Source of the DNA: Ruminococcoides intestinihominis
GTDB taxonomy: Bacteria > Bacillota > Clostridia > Oscillospirales > Acutalibacteraceae
Direction: 5' to 3'
Assembly: GCF_040096285.1 (NCBI RefSeq)
Contig: NZ_JBBMEY010000010.1
Location: 1 to 61,046, forward strand
Length of the DNA: 61,046 nt
The translations under genes and the position numbers were made by a program. The notes under the pieces were generated by a model. The model was not told the DNA's origin. It saw nothing but the letters and a program-made list of their open reading frames with translations, and made no database searches. Numbering within the stretch: position 1 is the stretch's first letter; each line of letters starts with the position of its first letter. This document shows positions 35,606 through 43,217 of the stretch, piece by piece.

Positions 35606-36115
35606 ATGGGATTATTAGATGATGTTATGGTTAATGTTAAGTCTGCTGCTAATTCAGTTGGCAAAAAGACTAATGAAATTGTTGATTATTCAAAACTTCG
35701 TTTCACTGCTTCCGGTCTAAATAACGAAATTCGCAAGAAGTACCAGACTCTTGGTGAAGAAGTTTATACCAGCACAAAGATTGGTTCAGAAGACACCAAG
35801 TCTATCGAACTTCTTATTAGAGAAATTGATGAACTAAAGGCTCAGCTTCAGTCAACTAAGGAACAGATTACTTATGCTAAGAATAAGATTATCTGTCCTG
35901 TATGTAAGGCTGAACTTAACAAAGATAGTCTATTCTGTAACAAATGTGGCGCAAAGATTGAGTCTGAACCATTTGTTCCTGATGAAGACCCAACAGAAGA
36001 AGAGGTTGTTGTAGAAGACCCATTTAAGGAAGTAGTTGTTAAGAGCGACTCTGATGAAGATGCTGATTTAGAAGATGCTTCTGTAACACTAAAGACACCT
36101 CAGTCTGAGGAATAA
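35606..36115 (+). CDS. Zinc-ribbon protein with helical N-terminal part
   Basis: 169 residues. An N-terminal amphipathic, coiled-coil-like region (residues 1-93) leads to a zinc ribbon with Cys97, Cys100, Cys111 and Cys114 (CPVC...CNKC) and an acidic C-terminal tail rich in Glu/Asp/Val. No membrane segment. Similar small proteins are annotated only as zinc ribbon domain proteins in clostridia; function unknown. Own promoter and a terminator make it monocistronic. Confidence 0.75.
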   Translation: MGLLDDVMVNVKSAANSVGKKTNEIVDYSKLRFTASGLNNEIRKKYQTLGEEVYTSTKIGSEDTKSIELLIREIDELKAQLQSTKEQITYAKNKIICPVCKAELNKDSLFCNKCGAKIESEPFVPDEDPTEEEVVVEDPFKEVVVKSDSDEDADLEDASVTLKTPQSEE

Positions 36116-36153
36116 TTTTTAACTTAAATTATTAATTAACAAGTAATAATATG

Positions 36154-36181
36154 AAAAAGGCGGTCCAAATCCGCCTTTTTT
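36154..36181 (+). terminator. Terminator after the zinc-ribbon gene
   Basis: AAAAAGGCGG / CCGCCTTTTT stem with a seven-base loop and a T run. Confidence 0.9.
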
Positions 36182-36202
36182 ATCTGTAAAAGGTGATTTA
36201 AT

Positions 36203-37975
36203 TTGAGCAGAAAAAAAGTAAAAGATAAAAGTATAAAGTCCCAAACATTTGTCAAAGGTGCAATGATAATGTCACTTGCACTTATTATAGTAAAACTTTG
36301 TGGTATGATTTACAAAGTTGCACTAACAAGAGTGTATGGTATTTTTGGTGATGAATTAGCTTCATTTGGTACAGGTCTGTTTAACAACGCTTATGAAATT
36401 TATGTACCATTGTTTACACTTGCTACAGCAGGTTTTCCTATTGCTGTTTCAAGATTAATTTCAGAGAGTAATGCAAATAAAAGATATAAGGATATTAGAC
36501 AGATACATAAGGTGTCAATTCCTTTCTTTATCATAATGGGTGTTATTTTCTCATTACTAATGTTTGGTGGTAGTTTTTTCTATATTAGAATTATTCATTC
36601 TCCATATGCATTGCCATCAATGATTTGCTTATCTCCAACTATCTTCTTTGGTTGCTTAGTTTCAATCTATCGTGGATATTTTGAAGGTATGCGAAATATG
36701 ACACCAACTTCTGTCTCAGAAATTATTGAAGGTGCATCAAAGCTTATTTTTGGTTTAACCTTTGCTTATTTGATTATGAAGTTTGGTTTAGATAGCTATG
36801 AGTCGACAGGTACAGTATTTGGTATTACTTTTGCCGATAAAAAGTCTGCTATTTATACTTTAGTAGGTTTCTCAGTATCCGGTGCAGTAATGGGTATCAC
36901 AATCGGTTCTGTACTTAGTTTCTTATACTTACTTATTAAGTATAAGAGAGTTGGTGGTGGTATCACTCAGGCAGAACTAGACTCATCTATTGATGCTCGT
37001 AGTAAGAATGAAACATTTAAGATACTTATCAAAACTGCTATTCCAATCGGTTTAGGTGCTTTAGTAATGAATATTTCCGGTACTATTGACGGACTTATTA
37101 TTCAGAACCTTATTTCTGACCTATCAACAACACATGGTTCAGAACTGGCAGCACAATATCCTATGTATGCTGATGCAGTAACTGATGGCACAATCCATAC
37201 AAAACTTTGGGGTTGTTACGGTACTGCCCTAACACTAATGCAGTTAGTAACTGTTATCACTCAGGCATTTGGTACAACTGCCATGCCTATGGTAACCAGT
37301 GCATATGCAAAGGGTGACAGAAAGCAACTAAAGGTAGCTATTAACAGAGTGCTTAAGCTAACTTGTCTTGTGACTTTCCCTTGTGGTATAGGACTTGCAG
37401 TTTTAGCTGACCCAATTATGGAAATTGTCTATGGTGGTAATGTTGCTATTGTTGGTGGTGAATGCCTAAAGATTATGGGTATTGCAGTACTGTTTATGGC
37501 TGGTATTACTCCAATTTGCTCAATGCTACAAGGTGTAGGTAAGGTTAGTACACCGGTTAAGCTATATTCACTTGCAGTTATTATTAAGGTTGTAATGAAC
37601 TTTGCTTTAGTTAGCAATGTAAATGTAAATATTCGTGGTGCTGCTACAGGTACACTTGTAGGTTTCTTAGTAGCTTGTGTAATTGCTATGTATGTACTTG
37701 TAAAGGCAACAGGCATTAGACCTAACTTCTCAAATGCAATTATTAAGCCACTTGTAAGTGCAATTCTTTGTGGTGGAGGTGCATTTTTAACATATTACCT
37801 ACTGGGTAGTATAATGAATATTTATATGGCAACACTTATTTCTATTGTTGTTGCAGCAATAATTTATGTATTAGCTATCATAATTCTAAGAACTTTTGAT
37901 GAAAATGACCTTGGAATGATAAAAAATAATGAAAAATTGGCTAAAATACTTGCAAAACTCAGGTTTTTGAAGTAA
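36203..37975 (+). CDS. SpoVB/YabM-like MOP-family lipid flippase
   Basis: 590 residues from TTG 36203 (AAAGGTGAT upstream). About fourteen membrane helices; MATE/MOP-type polysaccharide exporter with the SpoVB-like pattern VKGAMIMSLALIIVKLCGMIYKVALTR at the N-terminus. In Bacillus, yabM precedes yabN(mazG)-yabO-yabP-yabQ-divIC-yabR, and that order is kept here, so a flippase for peptidoglycan precursors in cell wall or spore cortex synthesis is likely. Exact substrate unproven. Confidence 0.85.
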   Translation: MSRKKVKDKSIKSQTFVKGAMIMSLALIIVKLCGMIYKVALTRVYGIFGDELASFGTGLFNNAYEIYVPLFTLATAGFPIAVSRLISESNANKRYKDIRQIHKVSIPFFIIMGVIFSLLMFGGSFFYIRIIHSPYALPSMICLSPTIFFGCLVSIYRGYFEGMRNMTPTSVSEIIEGASKLIFGLTFAYLIMKFGLDSYESTGTVFGITFADKKSAIYTLVGFSVSGAVMGITIGSVLSFLYLLIKYKRVGGGITQAELDSSIDARSKNETFKILIKTAIPIGLGALVMNISGTIDGLIIQNLISDLSTTHGSELAAQYPMYADAVTDGTIHTKLWGCYGTALTLMQLVTVITQAFGTTAMPMVTSAYAKGDRKQLKVAINRVLKLTCLVTFPCGIGLAVLADPIMEIVYGGNVAIVGGECLKIMGIAVLFMAGITPICSMLQGVGKVSTPVKLYSLAVIIKVVMNFALVSNVNVNIRGAATGTLVGFLVACVIAMYVLVKATGIRPNFSNAIIKPLVSAILCGGGAFLTYYLLGSIMNIYMATLISIVVAAIIYVLAIIILRTFDENDLGMIKNNEKLAKILAKLRFLK

Positions 37976-38020
37976 AATAGTCTAGTATCTTTTAGCAAAA
38001 AGCTAAAGGGAGGAATTGTT

Positions 38021-38806
38021 TTGTCATTTGAGAAAAAGCCAAATTATACATTTGAAGATTTAATCAAGATTATGAAACTCCTTAGAGCACCAAACGGTTG
38101 CCCTTGGGACAAGGAACAAACTCATGAATCAATTAGGCAAAATTTCATTGAAGAAACTTATGAAGTAATTGAAGCTATTGATACCAAAGATAAAGAACTT
38201 CTTAAGGAAGAACTTGGTGATGTTCTTTTACAGGTTGTTTTCCATTCAGAAATGGAAAGTGAAATCGGTAGCTTTAATATAGATGATGTTTGTGATGGTA
38301 TTTGCAAAAAGCTTATCATCCGTCATCCCCATATTTTTGCTGATGTCACAGCAGATACTACAGAAGAAGTTTTGAATAACTGGGACAAAATCAAAATGCA
38401 GACAAAATCCCAGAAAACTCAGTCAGAAGCAATGGACAGTGTTTCTAAGTCACTTCCTTCACTTATGAGAAGTGAGAAACTTCAGAAAAAGGCTGCTAAA
38501 GTTGGTTTTGATTTTCCAAATGCTCAAGAAGCATTCAAAAAGGTTAAGGAAGAAACTGATGAATTAGAACAAGCCATCTCAAATGGTGACAAAGAAAATA
38601 TGGCAGAAGAACTTGGAGATTTACTATTTTCTGTTGTAAATGTTTCAAGATTTTTAAAAGTAGATTCCGAACAGGCACTTTACTTTGCTTGTGATAAGTT
38701 TACTCATCGTTTTCGTAAGATGGAAGAACTTGCAAAACAGCGTAATATAGATATGGACTCTACTACTTTATCCCAACTTGATTCGCTATGGAATGAAGTT
38801 AAATAA
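38021..38806 (+). CDS. mazG: Nucleoside triphosphate pyrophosphohydrolase MazG
   Basis: 261 residues from TTG 38021. Two MazG domains: LRAPNGCPWDKEQTHESIR with EETYEVIEAID near the N-terminus, and EETDELEQAI with EELGDLLFSVVNVSR towards the C-terminus. Hydrolyses (d)NTPs to monophosphates. It lacks the N-terminal methylase-like domain of Bacillus YabN. Confidence 0.93.
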   Translation: MSFEKKPNYTFEDLIKIMKLLRAPNGCPWDKEQTHESIRQNFIEETYEVIEAIDTKDKELLKEELGDVLLQVVFHSEMESEIGSFNIDDVCDGICKKLIIRHPHIFADVTADTTEEVLNNWDKIKMQTKSQKTQSEAMDSVSKSLPSLMRSEKLQKKAAKVGFDFPNAQEAFKKVKEETDELEQAISNGDKENMAEELGDLLFSVVNVSRFLKVDSEQALYFACDKFTHRFRKMEELAKQRNIDMDSTTLSQLDSLWNEVK

Positions 38807-38826
38807 TTTTATCGGAGGAAAACAAA

Positions 38827-39102
38827 ATGAAAAAGACAGAACTAATTACTGCAATTGCAGAAAAGAGTGGACTAACTAAGAAGGATGCTGAAGCTGCACT
38901 TACAGCTACACTTGATACAATCGTTGAAACAGTAGCAGCCGGTGATAAGATTCAGATTACAGGTTTCGGTACATTTGAACAGCGTCAGAGAAATGCAAGA
39001 ATGGGTTGTGACCCAAGAACAGGTAACAAGATTGAAATTCCTGCTTCTAAAGTTCCTGCTTTCAAGGCCGGTAAGGAATTCAAGAATACTGTAAACAAGT
39101 AA
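38827..39102 (+). CDS. hup: HU-type DNA-binding protein
   Basis: 91 residues, complete HU fold: MKKTELITAIAEKSGLTKKDAE start, GFGTFEQRQRNARMG DNA-binding arm and the PASKVPAFKAGKEFK end. Nucleoid architectural protein. CGGAGG upstream of ATG; followed by its own terminator. Confidence 0.97.
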   Translation: MKKTELITAIAEKSGLTKKDAEAALTATLDTIVETVAAGDKIQITGFGTFEQRQRNARMGCDPRTGNKIEIPASKVPAFKAGKEFKNTVNK

Positions 39103-39117
39103 TTTTGCTTTTATTTT

Positions 39118-39146
39118 GGCTGACTCTATGTCAGCCTTTTATTTTT
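39118..39146 (+). terminator. Terminator after hup
   Basis: GGCTGAC / GTCAGCC stem around TCTAT, followed by TTTTATTTTT. Confidence 0.85.
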
Positions 39147-39163
39147 ATATATAGGTGATTATT

Positions 39164-39406
39164 ATGAGACTTGATAAATATTTAAAGGTTAGCCGTATTA
39201 TTAAGCGTAGAACAGTAGCAAATGAAGCTTGTGATGCAGGTAAAGTTCTGGTAAACGGTAAGGTAGCAAGAGCCTCAACAAAGATTAACGAAGGTGACAG
39301 AATTGACCTTACTTTAGGTGAAAGAACAGTATCGGTAGAAGTTGTTTCTGTTAAAGAAACAGTGAGAAAAGAAGATGCTGTTACACTTTATAAGCCAATA
39401 TCATAA
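39164..39406 (+). CDS. rqcP: RqcP/YabO S4-domain ribosome quality control protein
   Basis: 80 residues from ATG 39164, which follows AGGTGAT; the upstream GTG at 39155 overlaps the ribosome site. S4 RNA-binding domain (MRLDKYLKVSRIIKRRTVANEACDAG). The Bacillus homologue acts with RqcH in C-terminal tailing of stalled nascent chains on 50S subunits. Same position between hup/mazG and yabP as in Bacillus. Confidence 0.93.
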   Translation: MRLDKYLKVSRIIKRRTVANEACDAGKVLVNGKVARASTKINEGDRIDLTLGERTVSVEVVSVKETVRKEDAVTLYKPIS

Positions 39407-39428
39407 ATTAATTTTTCCCCCATATAAT
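39401..39428 (+). promoter_or_regulatory. Probable SigE promoter of yabP-yabQ
   Basis: TCATAAA (39401-39407), 13 bases, CATATAAT (39421-39428): five of seven and seven of eight matches to SigE -35 and -10 consensus. yabP is a SigE gene in Bacillus. The start near 39435 falls in the loop of the inverted repeat at 39416-39455. Confidence 0.5.
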
Positions 39429-39455
39429 TTATTATTTAAGTGAATATATGGGGGA
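39416..39455 (+). promoter_or_regulatory. 11-bp inverted repeat masking the yabP Shine-Dalgarno
   Basis: TCCCCCATATA (39416-39426) and TATATGGGGGA (39445-39455) are perfectly complementary. The 3' arm is the yabP Shine-Dalgarno (GGGGGA); the 5' arm overlaps the proposed SigE -10 element, so only RNA arriving from upstream genes carries both arms. The 3' arm sequence ATATGGGGGATT is shared with the oadG leader. Confidence 0.65.
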
Positions 39456-39460
39456 TTATT

Positions 39461-39715
39461 ATGTCTGCAAATGAAATAATTTTAAAAGACAGAAAGTTTT
39501 TGTCAGTAACCGGTGTGAAAGATGTAAATGCTTTTACAGAAGAAAGTGTAATTTTAACACTGGAAACTTCATCTTTGGTAGTTAGGGGAGAAACTCTCCA
39601 TATCAGCAAACTTGATTTAGAAAGTGGAGAGGTTGATGTTGACGGTAAAGTAAATTCTCTCCAATATATTAAGGAAAATCAGGATAAAAGCTTCCTAAAA
39701 AGGTTGTTGAGATAA
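39461..39715 (+). CDS. yabP: Sporulation protein YabP
   Basis: 84 residues from ATG 39461 (GGGGGA upstream; the GTG at 39440 precedes the ribosome site). ILKDRKFLSVTGVKDVNAFTEESVILTLETS matches YabP, a SigE-controlled protein needed for spore assembly in Bacillus and structurally related to YqfC. Its stop overlaps yabQ. Confidence 0.92.
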   Translation: MSANEIILKDRKFLSVTGVKDVNAFTEESVILTLETSSLVVRGETLHISKLDLESGEVDVDGKVNSLQYIKENQDKSFLKRLLR

Positions 39716-40176
39716 TGGCACTATACCAAACTTTTCATCCGATTGTCTTTTTGTTTTCACTTTTGTGGGGTATATTTATTTACATAGTATATGAAGTCCT
39801 AAGGTTTATTAGAGTAATTACAAGAAATAATAAAATCGTAGTCTTTGTAACAGACTTACTGTTTATGATTTTTTCTGCTATAGTTGCTTTTATGTTTTCT
39901 TTAGCCTATAATTTTGGTCAGCTGAGAATATATATGATTGTGGGATTTTTCCTTTCATTTATAGTGCTAAGATTGACCTTAGGAAGACTATCTATTGTAC
40001 TTTTTACTAAGTTTTATTCAATATTTTGTACTTTTTCCCGAAAAATTATTAAATTTTTCAAAAAAGTTTTAGCAAAACTATTGAAATTCTTTACCCCTTT
40101 AGTGTATAATTTATGTAAAGAAAAAAGAGTATTATTTTTTATTAACAAAGGTAGTAAAAATGACAGAAGAAAATAA
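39715..40176 (+). CDS. yabQ: Spore cortex biosynthesis protein YabQ
   Basis: 153 residues, about four membrane helices (roughly residues 10-28, 42-62, 66-86 and 95-112), then a Lys-rich tail. YabQ localises to the membranes around the forespore and is needed for cortex formation in Bacillus. Start overlaps the yabP stop; its end overlaps divIC. Confidence 0.88.
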   Translation: MALYQTFHPIVFLFSLLWGIFIYIVYEVLRFIRVITRNNKIVVFVTDLLFMIFSAIVAFMFSLAYNFGQLRIYMIVGFFLSFIVLRLTLGRLSIVLFTKFYSIFCTFSRKIIKFFKKVLAKLLKFFTPLVYNLCKEKRVLFFINKGSKNDRRK

Positions 40177-40528
40177 AACTAAAAACAATTCCGAAGAAAT
40201 TGTTACTGGTTCTGATAGTGTTGTAAAAGAAGTTACACCTAAGAAGAAACGCAAAAGAAAGTTTATTTTGCTTTATGTTGCTGTTTTTGTTTTTGCAGTT
40301 TATGCAGTGTATGCTTTGATAACACAGTATAGTCAGATTGACAAGAAAAAAAGTCAACTTGCTGAATTGAATAAGAAAATTTCTGTTCAGGAAATCAAGA
40401 ATGACGAAATAACAAATATATATAACCTGTCCGATAAGGATAATGAGGATTATATAGAACAGAAGGCAAAGGAAGATGGTTATCTTCATGCCGGAGAAAG
40501 AGTATTCGTAAATATATCAGGTGACTGA
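40160..40528 (+). CDS. divIC: Septum formation initiator DivIC/FtsB-like
   Basis: 122 residues: short basic cytoplasmic part (KKKRKRK), one membrane helix at ~36-55, then a coiled coil (KKKSQLAELNKKISVQEIKNDEI) and the DivIC end motif YIEQKAKEDGYLHAGERVFVNI. Part of the division complex. Start lies inside yabQ. Confidence 0.9.
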   Translation: MTEENKTKNNSEEIVTGSDSVVKEVTPKKKRKRKFILLYVAVFVFAVYAVYALITQYSQIDKKKSQLAELNKKISVQEIKNDEITNIYNLSDKDNEDYIEQKAKEDGYLHAGERVFVNISGD

Positions 40529-40550
40529 TGAATGGAGCAAGGGGTAGAGT

Positions 40551-41006
40551 ATGTCTCTGGAAGTAGGTAGTGTAGTAAAAGGTAAAGTAACAGGCGTAAT
40601 GAAGTTTGGTGCATTTGTTGCTTTGCCGGAGGATAAGTCAGGAATGGTTCATATTTCTGAAATTTCTCATGAATTCGTAAATGATATTAATGATGTAATC
40701 AAGGTTGGTGACGAAGTTACCGTAAAGGTTGTTTCCATTGATAATGGCAAGATTTCACTATCAATTAAAGCAAATATTGAGAAACCGGCACCAAAGCCTA
40801 GACAGCGTAGGCCTAGAAAACCATATGTGCCTGCTCCAAAGGTTACTTCACCTGGAAACTTTCAGTGGGAAAAGTCCAAGGACGACAGTAGTTCCTTTGA
40901 AGATATGATGAATAAATTCAAGAGAACCTCCGAGGATAAAATTTCCGACTTAAAGCGTGGAAATGAAAGTCGCGGTTACTCACGCAGAGGTAATCGTAAT
41001 AAATAA
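40551..41006 (+). CDS. yabR: S1-domain RNA-binding protein (YabR-like)
   Basis: 151 residues. An S1 domain fills residues 1-75 (VGSVVKGKVTGVMKFGAFVALP... MVHISEISHEFV); the rest is a basic, Pro/Arg-rich low-complexity tail ending SRRGNRNK. Order divIC-yabR is as in Bacillus. Confidence 0.9.
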   Translation: MSLEVGSVVKGKVTGVMKFGAFVALPEDKSGMVHISEISHEFVNDINDVIKVGDEVTVKVVSIDNGKISLSIKANIEKPAPKPRQRRPRKPYVPAPKVTSPGNFQWEKSKDDSSSFEDMMNKFKRTSEDKISDLKRGNESRGYSRRGNRNK

Positions 41007-41023
41007 ATACTGGGGGAATTTTA

Positions 41024-41554
41024 ATGAAAATCACCTATACTGCAAGAAAAGTAAATTTAAAGGACAACTTTAAAGAACTATGCGAAAAGAAATTAGCAAA
41101 GTTTCAGAAGATTTTCTCTGAAGATGCAGAGGCTTCTGTTGTTGTAACACTATATAAGAACCGTCAGACTGTTGAAGTTACAGTAAAAGATAATGGTATG
41201 GTGTTCCGTGCTGAGGATACTCAGGACGAAATGAACGATGCTTTAGATAAGGTTGTTGACATTCTAGGTCGTCAGATGAGAAAGAACAAAACTCGTCTAG
41301 CAAGAAGACTTAGAGATAACACAGCTGATTTTGCTGTTCTTCTTCCTGAAGAGGATATTGAGGACGAACAGGAATTTGACATTAGAACAAAGACAATTCC
41401 TATTAAGCCTGTTTCTGTTGAAGAAGCTATCCTACAGATGAATATGCTTGACCATGACTTCTTTGTTTTCATCAATGCTGAAACTGATGAAACAAATGTT
41501 GTTTATAAGCGTAAGAACAACACTTACGGTTTACTAGAACCTGAAGAATATTAA
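41024..41554 (+). CDS. hpf: Ribosome hibernation promoting factor, long form
   Basis: 176 residues. N-terminal HPF/RaiA domain (residues 1-100) and a C-terminal dimerisation domain (KTIPIKPVSVEEAILQMNMLDHDFFVFINAET), so it is the long HPF that forms 100S ribosome dimers in Firmicutes. GGGGGA upstream of ATG; followed by a terminator. Confidence 0.96.
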   Translation: MKITYTARKVNLKDNFKELCEKKLAKFQKIFSEDAEASVVVTLYKNRQTVEVTVKDNGMVFRAEDTQDEMNDALDKVVDILGRQMRKNKTRLARRLRDNTADFAVLLPEEDIEDEQEFDIRTKTIPIKPVSVEEAILQMNMLDHDFFVFINAETDETNVVYKRKNNTYGLLEPEEY

Positions 41555-41571
41555 TAACAATTAAGTGAATG

Positions 41572-41605
41572 AATATAGAGGCCCATTTGAGCCTCTATAT
41601 TTTTT
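41572..41605 (+). terminator. Terminator after hpf
   Basis: Perfect 11-bp stem AATATAGAGGC / GCCTCTATATT around CCATTTGA, then TTTTT. The ribosome site of the next gene (GGAGA) begins immediately after the T run. Confidence 0.92.
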
Positions 41606-41615
41606 GGAGATTTTT

Positions 41616-42740
41616 ATGAAGAAAGAACTAACATATGTTGCTACTTGCCTTTTAGGTGTAGAGGGCCTTGTAGCTAACGAACTAAAATTTATGGGTGCTA
41701 AAGAAGTAACACCTGAGAACGGCAGAGTAATTTTTAAGGGTGATTACAACATTCTTGCAAGAGCCAATATTTGTAGCCGATATGCCGAGAGAATTATGAT
41801 TCTTTTAGGTACTTTTTATGCTAGAACATTTGAAGAACTTTTTAACGGTGTAAGCAAAATCAAATGGTCTGAATATATTGATAAGGATGACAATTTCCCT
41901 GTAAAAGGCACCTGCCTTTCAAGTCAGCTAATGTCTGTACCTGACTGTCAAAAGATTATTAAGAAAGCCTCAGCAAAGTCACTTTCTAAGGCTTATGGTG
42001 TTGAATGGTTAAATGATGACGGTGATTTGCACCAAATTCAGTTTCTGATTTTCAAAGATAAAGTTTCTATTATGCTGGATACAACAGGCAAAGGCCTTTA
42101 TAAAAGAGGCTATAGAGAAAATTCAAATGATGCACCTATCAAAGAAACTTTAGCAGCAGTTTTGGCTGAACTTTCTATGGTTAGGGCTAACCATACTGTA
42201 ATTGACCCTATGTGTGGTAGTGGTACAATTCTAATTGAAAGTGCATTAAAAGCTATGAAAATTGCCCCGGGTCTAAACAGAGAATTTTCAGCAGAAAATT
42301 GGAAACAAATTCCTAGTGAAGTGTGGGAGCAGGAAAGAGAAAAGGCAAAATCAGAAATCAATACCGATTGTGCATTTAGGGGCATAGGTTATGATATTGA
42401 TGAAGAAAGCCTAAATATTGCCAGAGAAAATGCAGAAAAAGCCGGTGTAGCAGATAGAATAACTTTTGAACATAGAGATATAAGGGACTTTGTTCATGAT
42501 ACTGAGAGAGGTACAGTTATTACCAACCCTCCTTACGGTGAAAGACTTCTTGATATTGATAGGGCAAGAGAACTTTATAAAATTATGGGTAAAAAATTCG
42601 TCAAAAAAGACGGTTGGAGTTATACTATAATATCACCGGATGATGAATTTGAAAAAATCTTTGGTCGCAAGGCTGACAAGAGAAGAAAGCTATACAATGG
42701 TATGCTAAAGTGCCAAGCATATATGTATTTTAAGCGTTAA
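41616..42740 (+). CDS. THUMP-domain class I rRNA methyltransferase (RlmL N-terminal/YpsC-like)
   Basis: 374 residues from ATG 41616 (GGAGA five bases upstream; the in-frame ATG at 41565 lies before the terminator). A ferredoxin-like and THUMP domain in residues 1-150 precede a methyltransferase domain with DPMCGSGTILIESAL and TNPPYGER. This is the family of RlmL N6-guanine methyltransferase domain and Bacillus YpsC; likely modifies 23S rRNA G2445-equivalent. Confidence 0.88.
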   Translation: MKKELTYVATCLLGVEGLVANELKFMGAKEVTPENGRVIFKGDYNILARANICSRYAERIMILLGTFYARTFEELFNGVSKIKWSEYIDKDDNFPVKGTCLSSQLMSVPDCQKIIKKASAKSLSKAYGVEWLNDDGDLHQIQFLIFKDKVSIMLDTTGKGLYKRGYRENSNDAPIKETLAAVLAELSMVRANHTVIDPMCGSGTILIESALKAMKIAPGLNREFSAENWKQIPSEVWEQEREKAKSEINTDCAFRGIGYDIDEESLNIARENAEKAGVADRITFEHRDIRDFVHDTERGTVITNPPYGERLLDIDRARELYKIMGKKFVKKDGWSYTIISPDDEFEKIFGRKADKRRKLYNGMLKCQAYMYFKR

Positions 42741-42816
42741 GTGAAACTTATGTGATAATATGTACAGTAAATAGAAAAATGTATATAAGTTTTTGAAAAA
42801 AATCCCTATAAAGGTC

Positions 42817-42845
42817 TTGACTGTATGAAAAACTGGTGCTACAAT
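42817..42845 (+). promoter_or_regulatory. SigA promoter of groESL
   Basis: TTGACT (42817-42822), 17 bases, TACAAT (42840-42845) with TGC just before it as an extended -10. The CIRCE operator starts five bases downstream, covering the expected start. Confidence 0.87.
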
Positions 42846-42849
42846 ATAT

Positions 42850-42876
42850 TTAGCACTCAAAGATAGAGAGTGCTAA
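42850..42876 (+). promoter_or_regulatory. CIRCE operator (HrcA binding site)
   Basis: TTAGCACTC, nine bases, GAGTGCTAA: an exact match to the CIRCE consensus. It overlaps the groESL transcription start, so HrcA repression with heat induction is expected. hrcA is not in the window. Confidence 0.98.
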
Positions 42877-42913
42877 ACTAAGTAGATAAACAACTTTAAG
42901 GAGGATAAATATT

Positions 42914-43198
42914 ATGACAATCAAACCATTAGCAGACAAAGTAGTTGTTAAGGTAGAAGAGGCTGAACAGACAACAGCCTCCGGTATTGTTCTTTCTACA
43001 TCTGCACAGGAGAAACCTGCTTTCGCTACAGTAGTAGCCGTAGGTCCGGGTGGTGTAGTAGACGGTGAAAAGGTAGAAATGACAGTTAAAGTAGGCGATA
43101 AGGTAGTTACTTCTAAGTATAGTGGTACTGAAATCAAACTTGACGGTGAAGAATACACTATCGTTTCACAGTCAGATATTCTTGCTATTGTTGAATAA
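42914..43198 (+). CDS. groES: Co-chaperonin GroES
   Basis: 94 residues: IKPLADKVVVKVEEAEQTTASGIVL start, mobile loop and SKYSGTEIKLDGEEYTIV end. Caps GroEL during protein folding. AAGGAGG upstream; groEL follows after 19 bases. Confidence 0.98.
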   Translation: MTIKPLADKVVVKVEEAEQTTASGIVLSTSAQEKPAFATVVAVGPGGVVDGEKVEMTVKVGDKVVTSKYSGTEIKLDGEEYTIVSQSDILAIVE

Positions 43199-43217
43199 GA
43201 AGAGAGGTTAATAAATT

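Noticed and set aside
41530..41557. Promoter TTTACT-16-TAATAA for the THUMP methyltransferase gene inside the end of hpf
   Set aside because: Weak match, and transcripts from it would run through the strong hpf terminator.
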